From Hymenobacter volaticus (GTDB lineage: Bacteria > Bacteroidota > Bacteroidia > Cytophagales > Hymenobacteraceae), in the NCBI RefSeq assembly GCF_022921055.1, contig NZ_CP095061.1, positions 845,501-909,500 of the forward strand: a stretch of 64,000 nt of DNA, in the 5' to 3' direction. The notes under the pieces are model-generated. The model searched no databases, had not been told where the DNA came from, and saw only the letters and a list, made by a program, of their open reading frames with translations. Numbering within the stretch: the stretch's first letter is position 1; each line of letters starts with the position of its first letter. Position numbers and translations under genes: made by a program. Below are positions 27,211 through 36,793 of the stretch, piece after piece.

Positions 27211-28103
27211 ATGGCTTTCGAAATCGAGCATCACTATGTCCGTACCAACGGCATCACGCTGCACGTAGCGCAGTGCGGCCCCATCAATGGGCCCTTGGTT
27301 GTTTTGCTGCATGGCTTCCCTGAATTCTGGTACAGTTGGCGCAAGCAGATTCCTGTGCTGGCAGAAGCTGGCTACCGCGTGTGGGCGCCCGACCAGCGCG
27401 GCTATAATCTCAGCGAGAAACCGAGGGGTGTATCTAATTATCAGATAGATAAGCTCGGCGCCGATGTTATTGGCTTGCTTGATGCAGCCGGTCAGGCCAA
27501 GGCTGTTATTATTGGCCATGATTGGGGGGCGGCGGTGGCGTGGTGGCTAGCGGCTCGTTACCCGGCTCGGGTGGCGCAAGTTGCCATTCTGAACGTGCCA
27601 CATCCGGCGGTACTGTTTCGTGCCTTAAGCAAAGCGCCGCAGCAACTGCTTAAAAGCTGGTATATCTTCTTTTTCCAGTTGCCGCTGCTGCCAGAAAAGC
27701 TGTTTCGGCGTAAGGAGTACCGATTCGGACGTGAGTCGTTGCGGGAAACCAGCCGCCCAGATACGTTTTCCTCATATGATCTGCAGCAATACGTGCGAGC
27801 GTGGGCGCAACCAGGTGCCCTCACGGCCATGATCAATTGGTATCGGGCGTCGTTTCGTAAATCGCGCCGAGTAGGCAGAGTGGGGCGTATCACGGTGCCC
27901 GTACGGTTGCTATGGGGCAGAAGGATGCTTTCCTGGTACCCATATTGGCGCGTCTGAGCCTATCTATGTGTGACAAAGGCGAGCTAACCTATTTCAAGGA
28001 AGCAACGCATTGGCTTCACCAGGAGGAACCGAAAGTTGTGAATAAGCTGCTACTGGAGTTCCTACAACAAGGAAAGGAACAGCCGCAGAGACAAACAGTG
28101 TAG
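27211..28103 (+). CDS. Alpha/beta hydrolase, epoxide hydrolase-like (frameshifted as sequenced)
   Basis: Restored length is about 297 residues. The oxyanion motif LLHGFPEFWYSWRKQ (HGxP), the nucleophile elbow GHDWGAAVAWW with Asp in place of Ser, and a C-terminal FKEATHWLHQEEP carrying the catalytic His identify an epoxide hydrolase or haloalkane dehalogenase-type enzyme. The cap domain lies between. The frame breaks at the G4 run at 27914-27917: the upstream frame ends VPVRLLWG and the next should read QKDAFLVPILARL; one added G repairs it. Substrate unknown. It lies between the two DNA-repair partners, which is unusual for them. Confidence 0.82.
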
Positions 28104-28138
28104 CGTCCCTCTTTTGTAGGAGAGGGGCGCTACACTGT
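28095..28138 (+). terminator. Intrinsic terminator after the hydrolase gene
   Basis: Stem of 11 perfect bp (ACAGTGTAGCG and complement) extended inwards by seven more with one G-T pair, followed by TTGACCTTTTC. It starts within the stop region of the hydrolase and separates it from the TIGR03915 gene. Confidence 0.7.
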
Positions 28139-28190
28139 TGACCTTTTCTTGTTAGCAAGCGTACAGTATTCCGAACCTAGTCCGTACTTG

Positions 28191-29105
28191 ATGAGCCGTT
28201 CCCTTACGCCTTACAACCGTGGTAAAGCTGCTGTTGCCGCCAGCACCGAGGCAACACCCCGCCCCACGGCACCAGCGCTTACCAATGCGCCGCTGGATTA
28301 TGCGTACGATGGTTCGTTTGAAGGTCTGCTGTCCGTATTGTTTGCCGTCTACGACCGGAAGGCTGCGCCCAACAGCATTCAGCCGCTTGGAGAGGTTCAA
28401 GGGGGCTTGTTCGCCCAGCCCGTCCAGATTGATACCAACGAAGCTACCGCCACCCGCGTGTGGGAAGGTCTGGTTCGGCATATGGACAAAGAGGCGCGCA
28501 CCCGGCTCTACCATGTATTTCTGAGCGAACAACCCGACCGGGAATTGCTGATCTTCCGCTATGCTGATTTGGCTATGCGCTCGGCCCGCGATATTTCGGA
28601 AAACTACGCCGACGACAACGTCCGCCGGGTGGCGCATATCGCGCAGCAAATGTACCGGGAGAAGCACCGCATGGAAGCCTTTGTACGCTTCGAGAAAACC
28701 AGCGACAACCTGTTCCACGCCACCATCGACCCGGATTTTGATGTGTTGCCGCTTATCGCGCCGCACTTCACCAAGCGCTACGCCGACCAACGTTGGTTGA
28801 TCTTCGATAAGCGCCGCCGCTACGGCCTCTACTACGACCTGCACCGCACCGATGTCGTGCAGTTTGAAACCACTGCCCCGCAGCGCAACACCGATATATC
28901 GGCTACCGTGCTCGACGAGCGGGAGCCGCTGTTCAAGCTGCTTTGGCAGTCGTATTTCGACCACGTCAACATCCCGGAGCGCAAGAATATGAAGTTGCAC
29001 CGCCGGCATATTCCATTACGGTATTGGCGCTACCTCAGCGAAAAGCAGCCGCGGGAACAACGCTTTCAGCCTATCAAGAACAAGAAGCCGCCTGGCCAAG
29101 TGTAA
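28191..29105 (+). CDS. TIGR03915 family putative DNA repair protein (radical SAM partner)
   Basis: A 304-residue protein from the ATG at 28191. The conserved family start is YAYDGSFEGLLSVLFAVYD, preceded here by about 36 extra residues rich in Pro, Ala and Thr. Later conserved pieces are FLSEQPDRELLIFRYADLA, VHRMEAFVRFE-like KHRMEAFVRFEKTSDN, and IAPHFTKRYADQRWLIFDKR, with the end LPLRYWRYLSEK. The family is almost always next to the TIGR03916 radical SAM protein and the two are predicted to work together in DNA repair or base modification; there is no biochemical proof I know of. Here the pair is split by two genes and a terminator. Confidence 0.82.
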   Translation: MSRSLTPYNRGKAAVAASTEATPRPTAPALTNAPLDYAYDGSFEGLLSVLFAVYDRKAAPNSIQPLGEVQGGLFAQPVQIDTNEATATRVWEGLVRHMDKEARTRLYHVFLSEQPDRELLIFRYADLAMRSARDISENYADDNVRRVAHIAQQMYREKHRMEAFVRFEKTSDNLFHATIDPDFDVLPLIAPHFTKRYADQRWLIFDKRRRYGLYYDLHRTDVVQFETTAPQRNTDISATVLDEREPLFKLLWQSYFDHVNIPERKNMKLHRRHIPLRYWRYLSEKQPREQRFQPIKNKKPPGQV

Positions 29106-29401
29106 GCCACTCTGTTAGCAGAGTGGCTTTTATTTTATCCCATGATAGCTAGCGGTTATTGTGCTTAGCCCGTATTATTCCGAGCGAAGAGGTGCAACGC
29201 GGCTAGGCTTGCTTTGTCATTGCATGTAGGTACTGCGGTGTTCAAAGCACACATTGAACGATGCTGTGGCTTTGCGGTGCCTGTTCAGTTGGTTCGATTT
29301 TGTAGAAGAAGTATTGTAACGCTGAAGTATTTTCTGGTTGGAAATAGTTTTCTGCTGGTCTGATTCGAGAAGATTTGATAGCCTATTAAGCTTGTTTACT
29401 G

Positions 29402-32400
29402 ATGTGGATTGTACGGTTGGCGCTGGCGCGTCCTTACACGTTTGTGGTCATGGCCCTGCTGATTTTGCTGAGCGGCATCATGACCATTCGTACGATGGCG
29501 GTGGACATTTTTCCGGAAGTGAATATTCCCGTGGTGGGAGTGGTCTGGACGTACTCGGGCATGAGCCCCGAGGAAATGAACAAGCGCATCTTGGTGGTGA
29601 ACCAGCGCGCCTACACTACCACCGTCAGCAACATCGAGCATATGGAATCCCAAGCCCTGAAAGGCGTGGGCATCATCAAAGTGTTTTTCCAACCGGGTTC
29701 CGACCCCGCGGCGGGCGTGGCCCAACTCACGGCCATTTCGCAAACCATCCTGCGGACTATGCCACCCGGCATCACGCCGCCCAACATCATTCGGTATTCG
29801 GCGTCCAACGTGCCCATTGCGCAGGCTAGCTTATCGTCGGAAACTCTCGGTGAGTCAGACCTATACGACGCCAACAACGCGTTTATTCGGCCGGGTTTAG
29901 CCATCGTGAAAGGTGCGTCGTTGCTGCTGCCCAACGGTGGCAAGCCCAAGCAGATCATGGTGGACTTGAATCCTGGTGCACTAGCCGGCAAGGGTTTATC
30001 GGCCAACGACGTAGTAACGGCCATCACCAGCCAGAACATCATCCTGCCCGCTGGCTCCGCCAAGATTGGCAACCGCGAATACGATGTGCGCCTCAATAGC
30101 AGCCCCGAGGCCATTGCCACGCTCAACGACTTACCCATCAAGGAAGTGAACGGCGCTACCGTGTATGTGCGCGACGTGGCCTTTGTGCACGAAGGTGCCG
30201 CCGTGCAGCAAAATATTGTGCGGCAAAACGGTCGGCGTACCGCCTTTGTGCCCATTCTCAAGAGCGGCGGCGCCAGCACGCTCGATGTCATTGAAGGCAT
30301 CAAGAAAGCCTTGCCCAACGTGCTAGCCAACGCCCCACAAGGCCTCGACCTGAAGCTGCTGTTCGACCAGTCGTTTTTCGTGCGGGCCAGCATCAAGGGC
30401 GTTATCATCGAGGCGTGTATTGCGGCGGCCCTCACCGGCCTCATGATATTGCTGTTCCTCGGTTCGTGGCGCTCCACGCTCATCATTGCCCTGAGTATTC
30501 CGCTGTCTATTCTGGTCAGTATTGTGGTGATGAAGCTGCTCGGCCAAACACTCAACATCATGACGCTAAGCGGCCTGTCGTTGGCGGTGGGGATATTGGT
30601 GGATGATGCAACGGTGGAAATCGAGAACATCCACCGCAACATGGCCATGAAGAAGGGGCTGAAACGTTCGATTTTGGATGGGGCGCAGCAGATTGCCACG
30701 CCCGCTCTGGTGGCCACGCTAGCTATTTGCATTGTGTTCGTGCCGGTGTTTTTCTTGTCGGGGGTGGCGTCATATATCTTCACGCCGCTAGCCATGGCCG
30801 TCATTTTCGCCATGCTGGCTTCCTATCTGCTTTCCCGGACGCTGGTACCCACCATGGTGCAGTTTCTGCTGCGCAAAGAACTACCCATCTACCACGCCGA
30901 AGGGGCGGCGCATTTGCCCACCGAGCAAGTGCGCGACGGCCATACCATAAGCGAAGCGGAAGCCCGGCTTAGCCAACTTCGCCGCGAACAGCTAGAGCGG
31001 GAGCACCCCACCTTAAGCGCCGAGGAAGAAGACGAACACCCCATTACCGACGCCGATCGGGAAGCCGCCAAAGGCATCGAGAAAAGTTGGGTGTGGCGCA
31101 TCCACAAAGCGTTCGATCACCGATTCGAGAAGTTCCGGGAAGGCTACCGTGACGCGCTAGATTGGGTGCTGAATCACCGCCGAATGGTGGTACTATGCTT
31201 TGCGGTGCTGTTCATTGGGTCGGGCTGCTTGTACCCATTCATAGGGCAAAACTTCTTTCCGAAAGTGGATGCTGGCCAGTTGCGGATGCACATTCGCGCC
31301 CCCACCGGCACCCGCTTAGAGGAAACCGAGGTCCGCTTTGCGCAGGTGGAAAAAATTATCCGCGAGGTTATTCCGGCCGAGGAACTGGACTTGGTGCTAG
31401 ATAATATTGGGCTGCCCGTAATAGCGCTGAACTTGCTGATGGGCGACAACCCCGTGATTGGGGCCGGCGACGGTGAAATTCTAGTGTCAATGAAAGAAGA
31501 GCATGGGTCGACTGCCGAGTACATCACCGAAATCCGGCGGCGCATCAACAAGCAGTACCCCGATTTGATGGTGTTCTTTCAGCCCGCGGACATCGTCAAT
31601 CAAACGCTGAACTTTGGCCTGCCTGCCCCCATCGACATTCAGGTGACCGGCAAGAACATAGAAGCCAACTATAAGATTGCCGCCAAAATCAAGCAGCAAA
31701 TGGCGAAGGTGCCGGGCGTAGTCGATGCCTTCGTGTACCAAGCGTTCGACCTGCCCCAAATGCGCCTCGATGTGGATCGGGTGCGGGCACAGCAAGCCGG
31801 CCTCTCGCAGCGCGATATTGCCAACAACGTGCTAGTCAACCTGTCTTCGAGCACCCAGACTACGCCCAACCAGTGGCTGAACCCCAAAACGGGCGTTAAC
31901 TACATTGTGGCCGTGCAAACGCCGCCGAGCCAGTTGTCTAGCCTAGACGAGTTGAAGACCATTGGCATCACGGGTCCTTCGCAACTGGCGCCTCAGTTGC
32001 TTAGCAGCTTTGCTACCACCCGTCGCACCACCACGTCTGCCCTCGCCAGCGACTACAACATCCAGCGTGTGATAGACGTGTACGCCAGCGTGGAAGGCCG
32101 TGACCTAGGCGGCGTGGCCACCGACATGAACAAGATTTTGGAGGAAGCCCGCAAGGACCTGCCCAAAGGCACTACTATCACCGTTCGCGGGCAGGTTGAC
32201 AGCATGCACACCTCGTTTATTGGATTGGGTATCGGGCTGGTGGGGGCTATTGCGCTGGTGTATTTGCTGATGGTTGTGAACTTTCAGTCGTGGCTGGATC
32301 CGTTTATTATCATCATGGCCTTGCCGGGTGCTATGTCGGGCATACTGTGGATGCTGTTCGTGACGCAAACTACCTTCTCCGTACCGTCTTTGATGGGAGC

Positions 32401-32761
32401 CATTATGTGCATTGGAGTGGCTACGGCCAACAGTATTCTGCTGGTCACCTTCGCTAACGAACGACGCGAAGAAGAGCCGGACCTTTCGCCGCGCGATGCC
32501 GCGCTTGATGCTGGCTTCACCCGCCTGCGCCCCGTACTGATGACGGCCCTGGCTATGACCATCGGTTTGCTACCCATGGCCTTGGGCCTCGGAGAAGGTG
32601 GCGAGCAAAATGCCCCGCTCGGCCGAGCCGTAATTGGCGGTTTGTTGCTGGCTACCGTTACCACCTTGTTTTTTGTACCGATTATGTTCAGCTACTTGAA
32701 GCAACGTGAGTTGGATTCAACTCGCAAAGAGGAAAAGCAGCCAGCGCGAGCCTTGGCATAA
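29402..32761 (+). CDS. RND efflux permease (AcrB/HAE family variant)
   Basis: A 1119-residue inner-membrane RND pump. Two repeats of six membrane helices flank two large periplasmic loops. The proton-relay Asp pair in TM4 is present (LAVGILVDDATVEIENIH). In TM10 the usual SAKNAIL is replaced by GVATANSILLVTF, so the Lys940 equivalent of AcrB is missing. The loop between the two halves (about residues 493-580) is longer than normal and very charged (RREQLEREHPTLSAEEEDE). First gene of an operon: adaptor and outer-membrane factor follow. Substrate unknown; drugs, lipids or metabolites are possible. Confidence 0.9.
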   Translation: MWIVRLALARPYTFVVMALLILLSGIMTIRTMAVDIFPEVNIPVVGVVWTYSGMSPEEMNKRILVVNQRAYTTTVSNIEHMESQALKGVGIIKVFFQPGSDPAAGVAQLTAISQTILRTMPPGITPPNIIRYSASNVPIAQASLSSETLGESDLYDANNAFIRPGLAIVKGASLLLPNGGKPKQIMVDLNPGALAGKGLSANDVVTAITSQNIILPAGSAKIGNREYDVRLNSSPEAIATLNDLPIKEVNGATVYVRDVAFVHEGAAVQQNIVRQNGRRTAFVPILKSGGASTLDVIEGIKKALPNVLANAPQGLDLKLLFDQSFFVRASIKGVIIEACIAAALTGLMILLFLGSWRSTLIIALSIPLSILVSIVVMKLLGQTLNIMTLSGLSLAVGILVDDATVEIENIHRNMAMKKGLKRSILDGAQQIATPALVATLAICIVFVPVFFLSGVASYIFTPLAMAVIFAMLASYLLSRTLVPTMVQFLLRKELPIYHAEGAAHLPTEQVRDGHTISEAEARLSQLRREQLEREHPTLSAEEEDEHPITDADREAAKGIEKSWVWRIHKAFDHRFEKFREGYRDALDWVLNHRRMVVLCFAVLFIGSGCLYPFIGQNFFPKVDAGQLRMHIRAPTGTRLEETEVRFAQVEKIIREVIPAEELDLVLDNIGLPVIALNLLMGDNPVIGAGDGEILVSMKEEHGSTAEYITEIRRRINKQYPDLMVFFQPADIVNQTLNFGLPAPIDIQVTGKNIEANYKIAAKIKQQMAKVPGVVDAFVYQAFDLPQMRLDVDRVRAQQAGLSQRDIANNVLVNLSSSTQTTPNQWLNPKTGVNYIVAVQTPPSQLSSLDELKTIGITGPSQLAPQLLSSFATTRRTTTSALASDYNIQRVIDVYASVEGRDLGGVATDMNKILEEARKDLPKGTTITVRGQVDSMHTSFIGLGIGLVGAIALVYLLMVVNFQSWLDPFIIIMALPGAMSGILWMLFVTQTTFSVPSLMGAIMCIGVATANSILLVTFANERREEEPDLSPRDAALDAGFTRLRPVLMTALAMTIGLLPMALGLGEGGEQNAPLGRAVIGGLLLATVTTLFFVPIMFSYLKQRELDSTRKEEKQPARALA

Positions 32762-32815
32762 TACCCTAATTGAAGGGCGCTGAATAGTAGCCGTGCATTA
32801 AAGATTACCTTCTCG

Positions 32816-34119
32816 ATGGCCTTACAATCGGACGACATCATAACCTCTCAGCCTACCAACAACCATTCGGCCCCGCCCCGGCGCCAGGACACCCCGTTGC
32901 GGAGGAGCCAGCCGCCAACAAGCCTAGAGGGAAACGCCGGTTTTGGGTGGTAATCCTACTGATTGCGCTGGTATTCGGAGGGCTTTTCTTGCTTGGGCTG
33001 CTGCCCCGGTTGAAAGCCAACAAAGCGCGCGAACAAGCAAGTACCGCCTCCGCCAATGCAACGCCCGTTGTGAGCGTGCAGGCCGCGCAGGCCGCGCCCG
33101 ATACTGTGCGGGTGGAATTGCCGGCTAATACTGTTTCCAACCACGAAACATACCTCTTCGCCCGTACCAATGGGTTTGTGCAGGCCTGGTACGTAGACAT
33201 AGGCACCCGCGTAAAGCGTGGCCAACTGCTAGCTCGTATTGCCACTCCGGAGCTCGACCAGCAAGTGGTTGAAGCCCGAACCAGCCTCGCCCTAACCCGC
33301 ACCAGCTACGACCGTCTGCGGAGCGTGGACATGCCCGGCGCCATTTCCAAACAGGAACTCGACGAAGCACAAGCTCGCTACAACGGCCAACAGGCCGCCG
33401 TGCAGCAACTCTTAGCCTTGCGCAATTTCCGCGAGGTGCGCGCTCCGTTCAGTGGCATCGTGACCCAGCGCAATGTGGAAGTGGGCGCCTTGGTTTCAAC
33501 CAGCAACGCTGAGGGCACGCAGTTGTTCAAAGTAGAGCAAACCGATACGCTACGGGCCTTCGTGAATGTGCCGCAGAACTACGCCACGGCTATCAAGGCG
33601 GGTCTGGTTGCCGAGTTGATTGTGCCAGAATTCACCAACCGCACTTTCCGGGGGCGCGTATCGAGGGAGGCCGGCGCCCTTAGTTCCGATACCCGCACGT
33701 TGCTGACAGTGGTCAAGATTCCGAATCGGCAGCAGTTGTTGCGGCCGGGCGTATTTGGCCAGATTCGGTTTGAACTGCCGCGCACGTCACCTAGCGTTAT
33801 TATCCCAGCCAATTCGCTGGTGCCGGGCGGCACCGACACCCGCGTGGTGATGATTAAAGACAAGAAAGTGCATTATCAACCCATCGTGGCTGGCCGCGAT
33901 TTTGGGGCGCAGGTGGAAGTGCTGGAGGGCTTGAAAGGTGGGGAAATGCTCGTTATCAACCCCGCCGAAACCTTGCAGGAAAACGAAACGGTAGAAGCCC
34001 GAAAAGCACCTGCCGCCAAGAAGCCCGATACGCCCGCCGGGCCCAAAGCCCCCGAACGCCTCTACGACCCGGACCGCCCGCGTATCTCGTCGCCGGTAGG
34101 AGAGGGGGCGAGCAAGTAA
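32816..34119 (+). CDS. RND efflux periplasmic adaptor (HlyD/AcrA family; frameshifted as sequenced)
   Basis: Restored length is about 434 residues. The ATG at 32816 starts MALQSDDIITSQPTNNHSAP, and the other frame continues APGHPVAEEPAANKPRGKRR and then the membrane anchor FWVVILLIALVFGGLFLLGL. The break is in the C4 runs at 32871-32879; one added C joins the two. If the upstream part is ignored, a GTG at 32947 would start inside the membrane segment, which is unlikely. Adaptor features follow: lipoyl halves (NGFVQAWYVDIGTRVKRGQL; EVRAPFSGIVTQRNVEVGAL), an alpha hairpin between them and a beta-barrel domain. It links the pump at 29402 to the outer-membrane factor next door. Confidence 0.85.
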
Positions 34120-34159
34120 GTTGGGGTGCTATGTATTGTTTGCTGCTGACGGATTGCGC

Positions 34160-35635
34160 ATGAGTTTTTTAACTGCTTGGTATTCTCTTGTTCGTTGGAC
34201 TTGGGTGTTAGGACTAGCTTCGGTAGTCTTCAGTGGGTGCGCCCGCAGACCGCAGTATCAGCCGCCCACGGTAATTGCTCCCGCCGCCTGGCAAAACAAC
34301 CAAAACCCGAACGGAACTCCGGTGGCCCAACCCGCGGCCCCTGCTAGCCCTGCCCCGCCCCAAGCGGCCCCGGCGGTTTCCGCCTGGTGGGCGCTCTTCA
34401 ATGATCCGGTACTGAGTGCGCTAGAACAACAGGCCCTCACGGGCAACTTCAACGTGCGTGCCGCTGCCTCCCGTGTGGAAGAAGCTCGCGCCGCTGTGCG
34501 CATAGCTGGCTCCTACCTAAAGCCCGACGTGACCGTGACGCCCCAAGTGTACCGCAGCCGCTTGTCGGCGTTGCGGCCAGTACAGTTTCCTAATGCGCAG
34601 GTGGTAGGGGTAAGTCAAAAGCAGTTCTACATTCCCATCAATGTCAGCTACGAGGTCGACGTGTGGGGGAGACTTCGGCGCGACATTCAAGCTAGCCAAG
34701 CCGAGCAGCAGGCCTCCGAAGCCGATTTGCGCACCGTGCAGCTCACCCTCACCACCGATGCTGCCAGCTACTACTACAGCATCCGCGGCCTCGACGCCGA
34801 CCTCGGCGTGCTCGATAGTACCCGCGAAGCCCGCGTCCAGAATCTGAAATTGGTGCAAGCCCGCTACAAAGCCGGTGTGGACAACGAAATAGGTGTACGC
34901 CGCGCCGAAACCGAGTTGGCCAACGTAGACGCCAGCCGGATAGAAGCGCAGCGCCAGCGAGCCCGCTATGTGGCGGCTCTGGCCACCATATGCGGGCAGC
35001 CGGCCAGTAGCTTCGTCCTGGCATCTCGCCCCACTGACCTGACTGTGCCGAGCGTGCCAGCGGGGGTTCCAGCCGCTTTACTTGCTCGCCGCCCCGATTT
35101 GCAACAAGCCGAGCGCCTCCTCGCCGCCGCCGATTCCCGCGCCGAATCGGCGCGCTCGGCCCGACTCCCAACAGTGCAACTCAACGGCTATATCGGTCCG
35201 CAGAGCGCGCAGCTAGGGGAATTGACTCGACTCAGTGAAAGCTACACCTACTACATCGGGGCGGGTGTGGCCATTCCGATCTTCAACGGTGGCCGACTCA
35301 GATCGAACGAGGAATTAGCCAAAGCGCGCACCAATACGGCCTCGGCGCAGTATCAGCAAACGGCTCTTGTGGCTTTTCAGGAAGTTGAAACGGCCTTGGC
35401 GGATGTACAGCAAAGTGCTGCGCAACTAGCAGCTCAGCAGCGGGCCTTGCGTGCCGCCCGCCAAGCTGGTTTGCTGACTAGAGAGCGGTACAACCGCGGC
35501 CTTACCAATTACTTTGAAGTAGTTGATGCCGACCGCCAAACGTTGGAGGCGGCTCGGCAAGCAGTGCAAACCCAAAGCTTCCAGTTCCAATCAGCCATCC
35601 AACTCGTGAAAGCTTTAGGCGGCGGTTGGGAGTAA
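34160..35635 (+). CDS. RND efflux outer-membrane factor (TolC/OprM, NodT family lipoprotein)
   Basis: A 491-residue outer-membrane channel from the ATG at 34160; the signal ends in a lipobox (SVVFSGC), so it is lipid-anchored like OprM. Two TolC-type halves are seen, the first with VSAWWALFNDPVLSALEQQA and NFNVRAAASRVEEARA, the second with LLARRPDLQQAERLLAAAD and VAIPIFNGGRLRSNEELAKA, ending NRGLTNYFEVVDADRQTLEA. The linker after the signal is rich in Pro, Ala and Gln. It completes the pump with the two genes upstream. Confidence 0.9.
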   Translation: MSFLTAWYSLVRWTWVLGLASVVFSGCARRPQYQPPTVIAPAAWQNNQNPNGTPVAQPAAPASPAPPQAAPAVSAWWALFNDPVLSALEQQALTGNFNVRAAASRVEEARAAVRIAGSYLKPDVTVTPQVYRSRLSALRPVQFPNAQVVGVSQKQFYIPINVSYEVDVWGRLRRDIQASQAEQQASEADLRTVQLTLTTDAASYYYSIRGLDADLGVLDSTREARVQNLKLVQARYKAGVDNEIGVRRAETELANVDASRIEAQRQRARYVAALATICGQPASSFVLASRPTDLTVPSVPAGVPAALLARRPDLQQAERLLAAADSRAESARSARLPTVQLNGYIGPQSAQLGELTRLSESYTYYIGAGVAIPIFNGGRLRSNEELAKARTNTASAQYQQTALVAFQEVETALADVQQSAAQLAAQQRALRAARQAGLLTRERYNRGLTNYFEVVDADRQTLEAARQAVQTQSFQFQSAIQLVKALGGGWE

Positions 35636-35685
35636 GAGTAGCAATACGGACTACTATATCCGATCAATTACTTACCACATGCGTC

Positions 35686-35753
35686 TCATTCCGAGCAACG
35701 CCAGGAGTCTACACTTTCCTTATTAGCCAGATTTTTCGTGTTGCTCGGAATGA
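35686..35753. repeat. Interspersed inverted repeat (CATTCCGAGCAAC family)
   Basis: Arms of 14 bp (TCATTCCGAGCAAC at 35686-35699; GTTGCTCGGAATGA at 35740-35753) around a 40-base centre, between the efflux operon and rfbD. It is built like the other dispersed inverted repeats in this window but its arms have a different sequence. Confidence 0.5.
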
Positions 35754-35867
35754 CAAGCGGTAGTTGCTGGCGAAATGAAAAAACTAAATTGCGTGCGGAT
35801 AGCTCCAGGGTAATACGCTTTATGGACGCTGAAAGCTCACTTAACCTACTATATCACGCTTAGTTGT

Positions 35868-36719
35868 ATGAGTAAAATAATCGTCTTTGGGGCATCGGGT
35901 CAGTTGGGGCAATGCCTGCAGCATGTGGCAAAAGAGAGAAGCATAACAGATATCGTTTTTCTGCCGGAAGAGCAAGCAGACATTCTGGACACTGGTAAGC
36001 TGCAAGCTGTATTCGCGCAATACCAACCCGCATATTGCATCAACTGTGCCGCCTACACAGCCGTGGATAAAGCCGAAGACGAAGTGGAAATAGCTCGCAA
36101 AGTCAACAAGGACGGCGCCGTGAATCTGGCGCAGTTGTGCGGTCAGCATGGTACCACACTCGTGCATATTTCAACTGATTTCGTGTTTGCGGGCACAGGT
36201 AACAAGCCACTCGTAGAAACCGATGAAGCGACCCCTATCAGTGTCTACGGCTTAACTAAGCTGGAAGGTGAGCAAGTTATACCAGCGCATACCAGCCAGT
36301 ATTTCATTTTGCGCACCAGCTGGTTATACTCTGAGTTCGCCAACAACTTCGTGAAAACGATGCTGAAATACGGCCGGGAGCGGGAAGAAATGCGCGTTAT
36401 CTGGGACCAGGCCGGTACTCCCACCTACGCCATCGACTTGGCCGGCTGTATCCTAACTATCATCGAGAGCCAGAGCCAAGCGTATGGTATCTACCACTAC
36501 AGCAACGAGGGCATGACCTCCTGGTACGACTTCGCCAAAGCTATTTTCGAGCTAAGCAATACGCCTGTGCGCACCGTGCCCATCCGTACGGAAGAGTATC
36601 CTACCAAGGCTACGCGGCCTGCTTATTCGGTGATGGACAAAACGAAAGTTAAAACCACGCTTAACCTAGCTATTCCACACTGGCGCGACAGTCTAAAAGA
36701 ATGCTTAAGCCGGCTGTAA
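35868..36719 (+). CDS. rfbD: dTDP-4-dehydrorhamnose reductase
   Basis: A 283-residue NAD(P)H-dependent reductase, the last step of dTDP-L-rhamnose synthesis. The cofactor loop is GASGQLGQ at the N-terminus, INCAAYTAVDKAEDE is the conserved region after strand 4, ISTDFVFAG marks the catalytic Thr region, and YGLTKLEGE supplies the Tyr-x3-Lys pair. LRTSWLYSEFANNFVKTML is family-typical. Length matches RmlD (about 290). Its rmlABC partners are not in the window. It is monocistronic with a strong terminator, and may serve the polysaccharide genes further right. Confidence 0.9.
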   Translation: MSKIIVFGASGQLGQCLQHVAKERSITDIVFLPEEQADILDTGKLQAVFAQYQPAYCINCAAYTAVDKAEDEVEIARKVNKDGAVNLAQLCGQHGTTLVHISTDFVFAGTGNKPLVETDEATPISVYGLTKLEGEQVIPAHTSQYFILRTSWLYSEFANNFVKTMLKYGREREEMRVIWDQAGTPTYAIDLAGCILTIIESQSQAYGIYHYSNEGMTSWYDFAKAIFELSNTPVRTVPIRTEEYPTKATRPAYSVMDKTKVKTTLNLAIPHWRDSLKECLSRL

Positions 36720-36750
36720 ACTAAACACTGAAAATCAACTTCAGTATCAT

Positions 36751-36788
36751 TGAAAAGGGCTTGTTCTAGCTAGAACAAGCCCTTTTCA
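36751..36788. terminator. Bidirectional terminator, perfect 38-bp palindrome
   Basis: Perfect palindrome with 19-bp arms (TGAAAAGGGCTTGTTCTAG and complement), placed between the convergent rfbD and MFS transporter genes. The A4/T4 flanks serve either direction. Confidence 0.8.
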
Positions 36789-36793
36789 GTAAG

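Noticed and set aside
28152..29009. 285-codon minus-strand ORF over the TIGR03915 gene
   Set aside because: Antisense shadow; the plus-strand protein has clear family motifs.
29170..29220. Half of an ATTCCGAGC-type repeat
   Set aside because: Only one partial arm could be seen; without a matching second arm it is not called as a repeat.
29611..30813. 400-codon minus-strand ORF inside the RND permease gene
   Set aside because: Fully antisense to a confidently assigned pump; composition (Ser/Thr/Arg-rich, no motif) is that of an antisense shadow in GC-rich DNA.
32947..34119. GTG at 32947 as the start of the RND adaptor
   Set aside because: It would start within the membrane anchor; the codons before it (APGHPVAEEPAANKPRGKRRFW) continue the protein, and a one-base frameshift joins them to the ATG at 32816.
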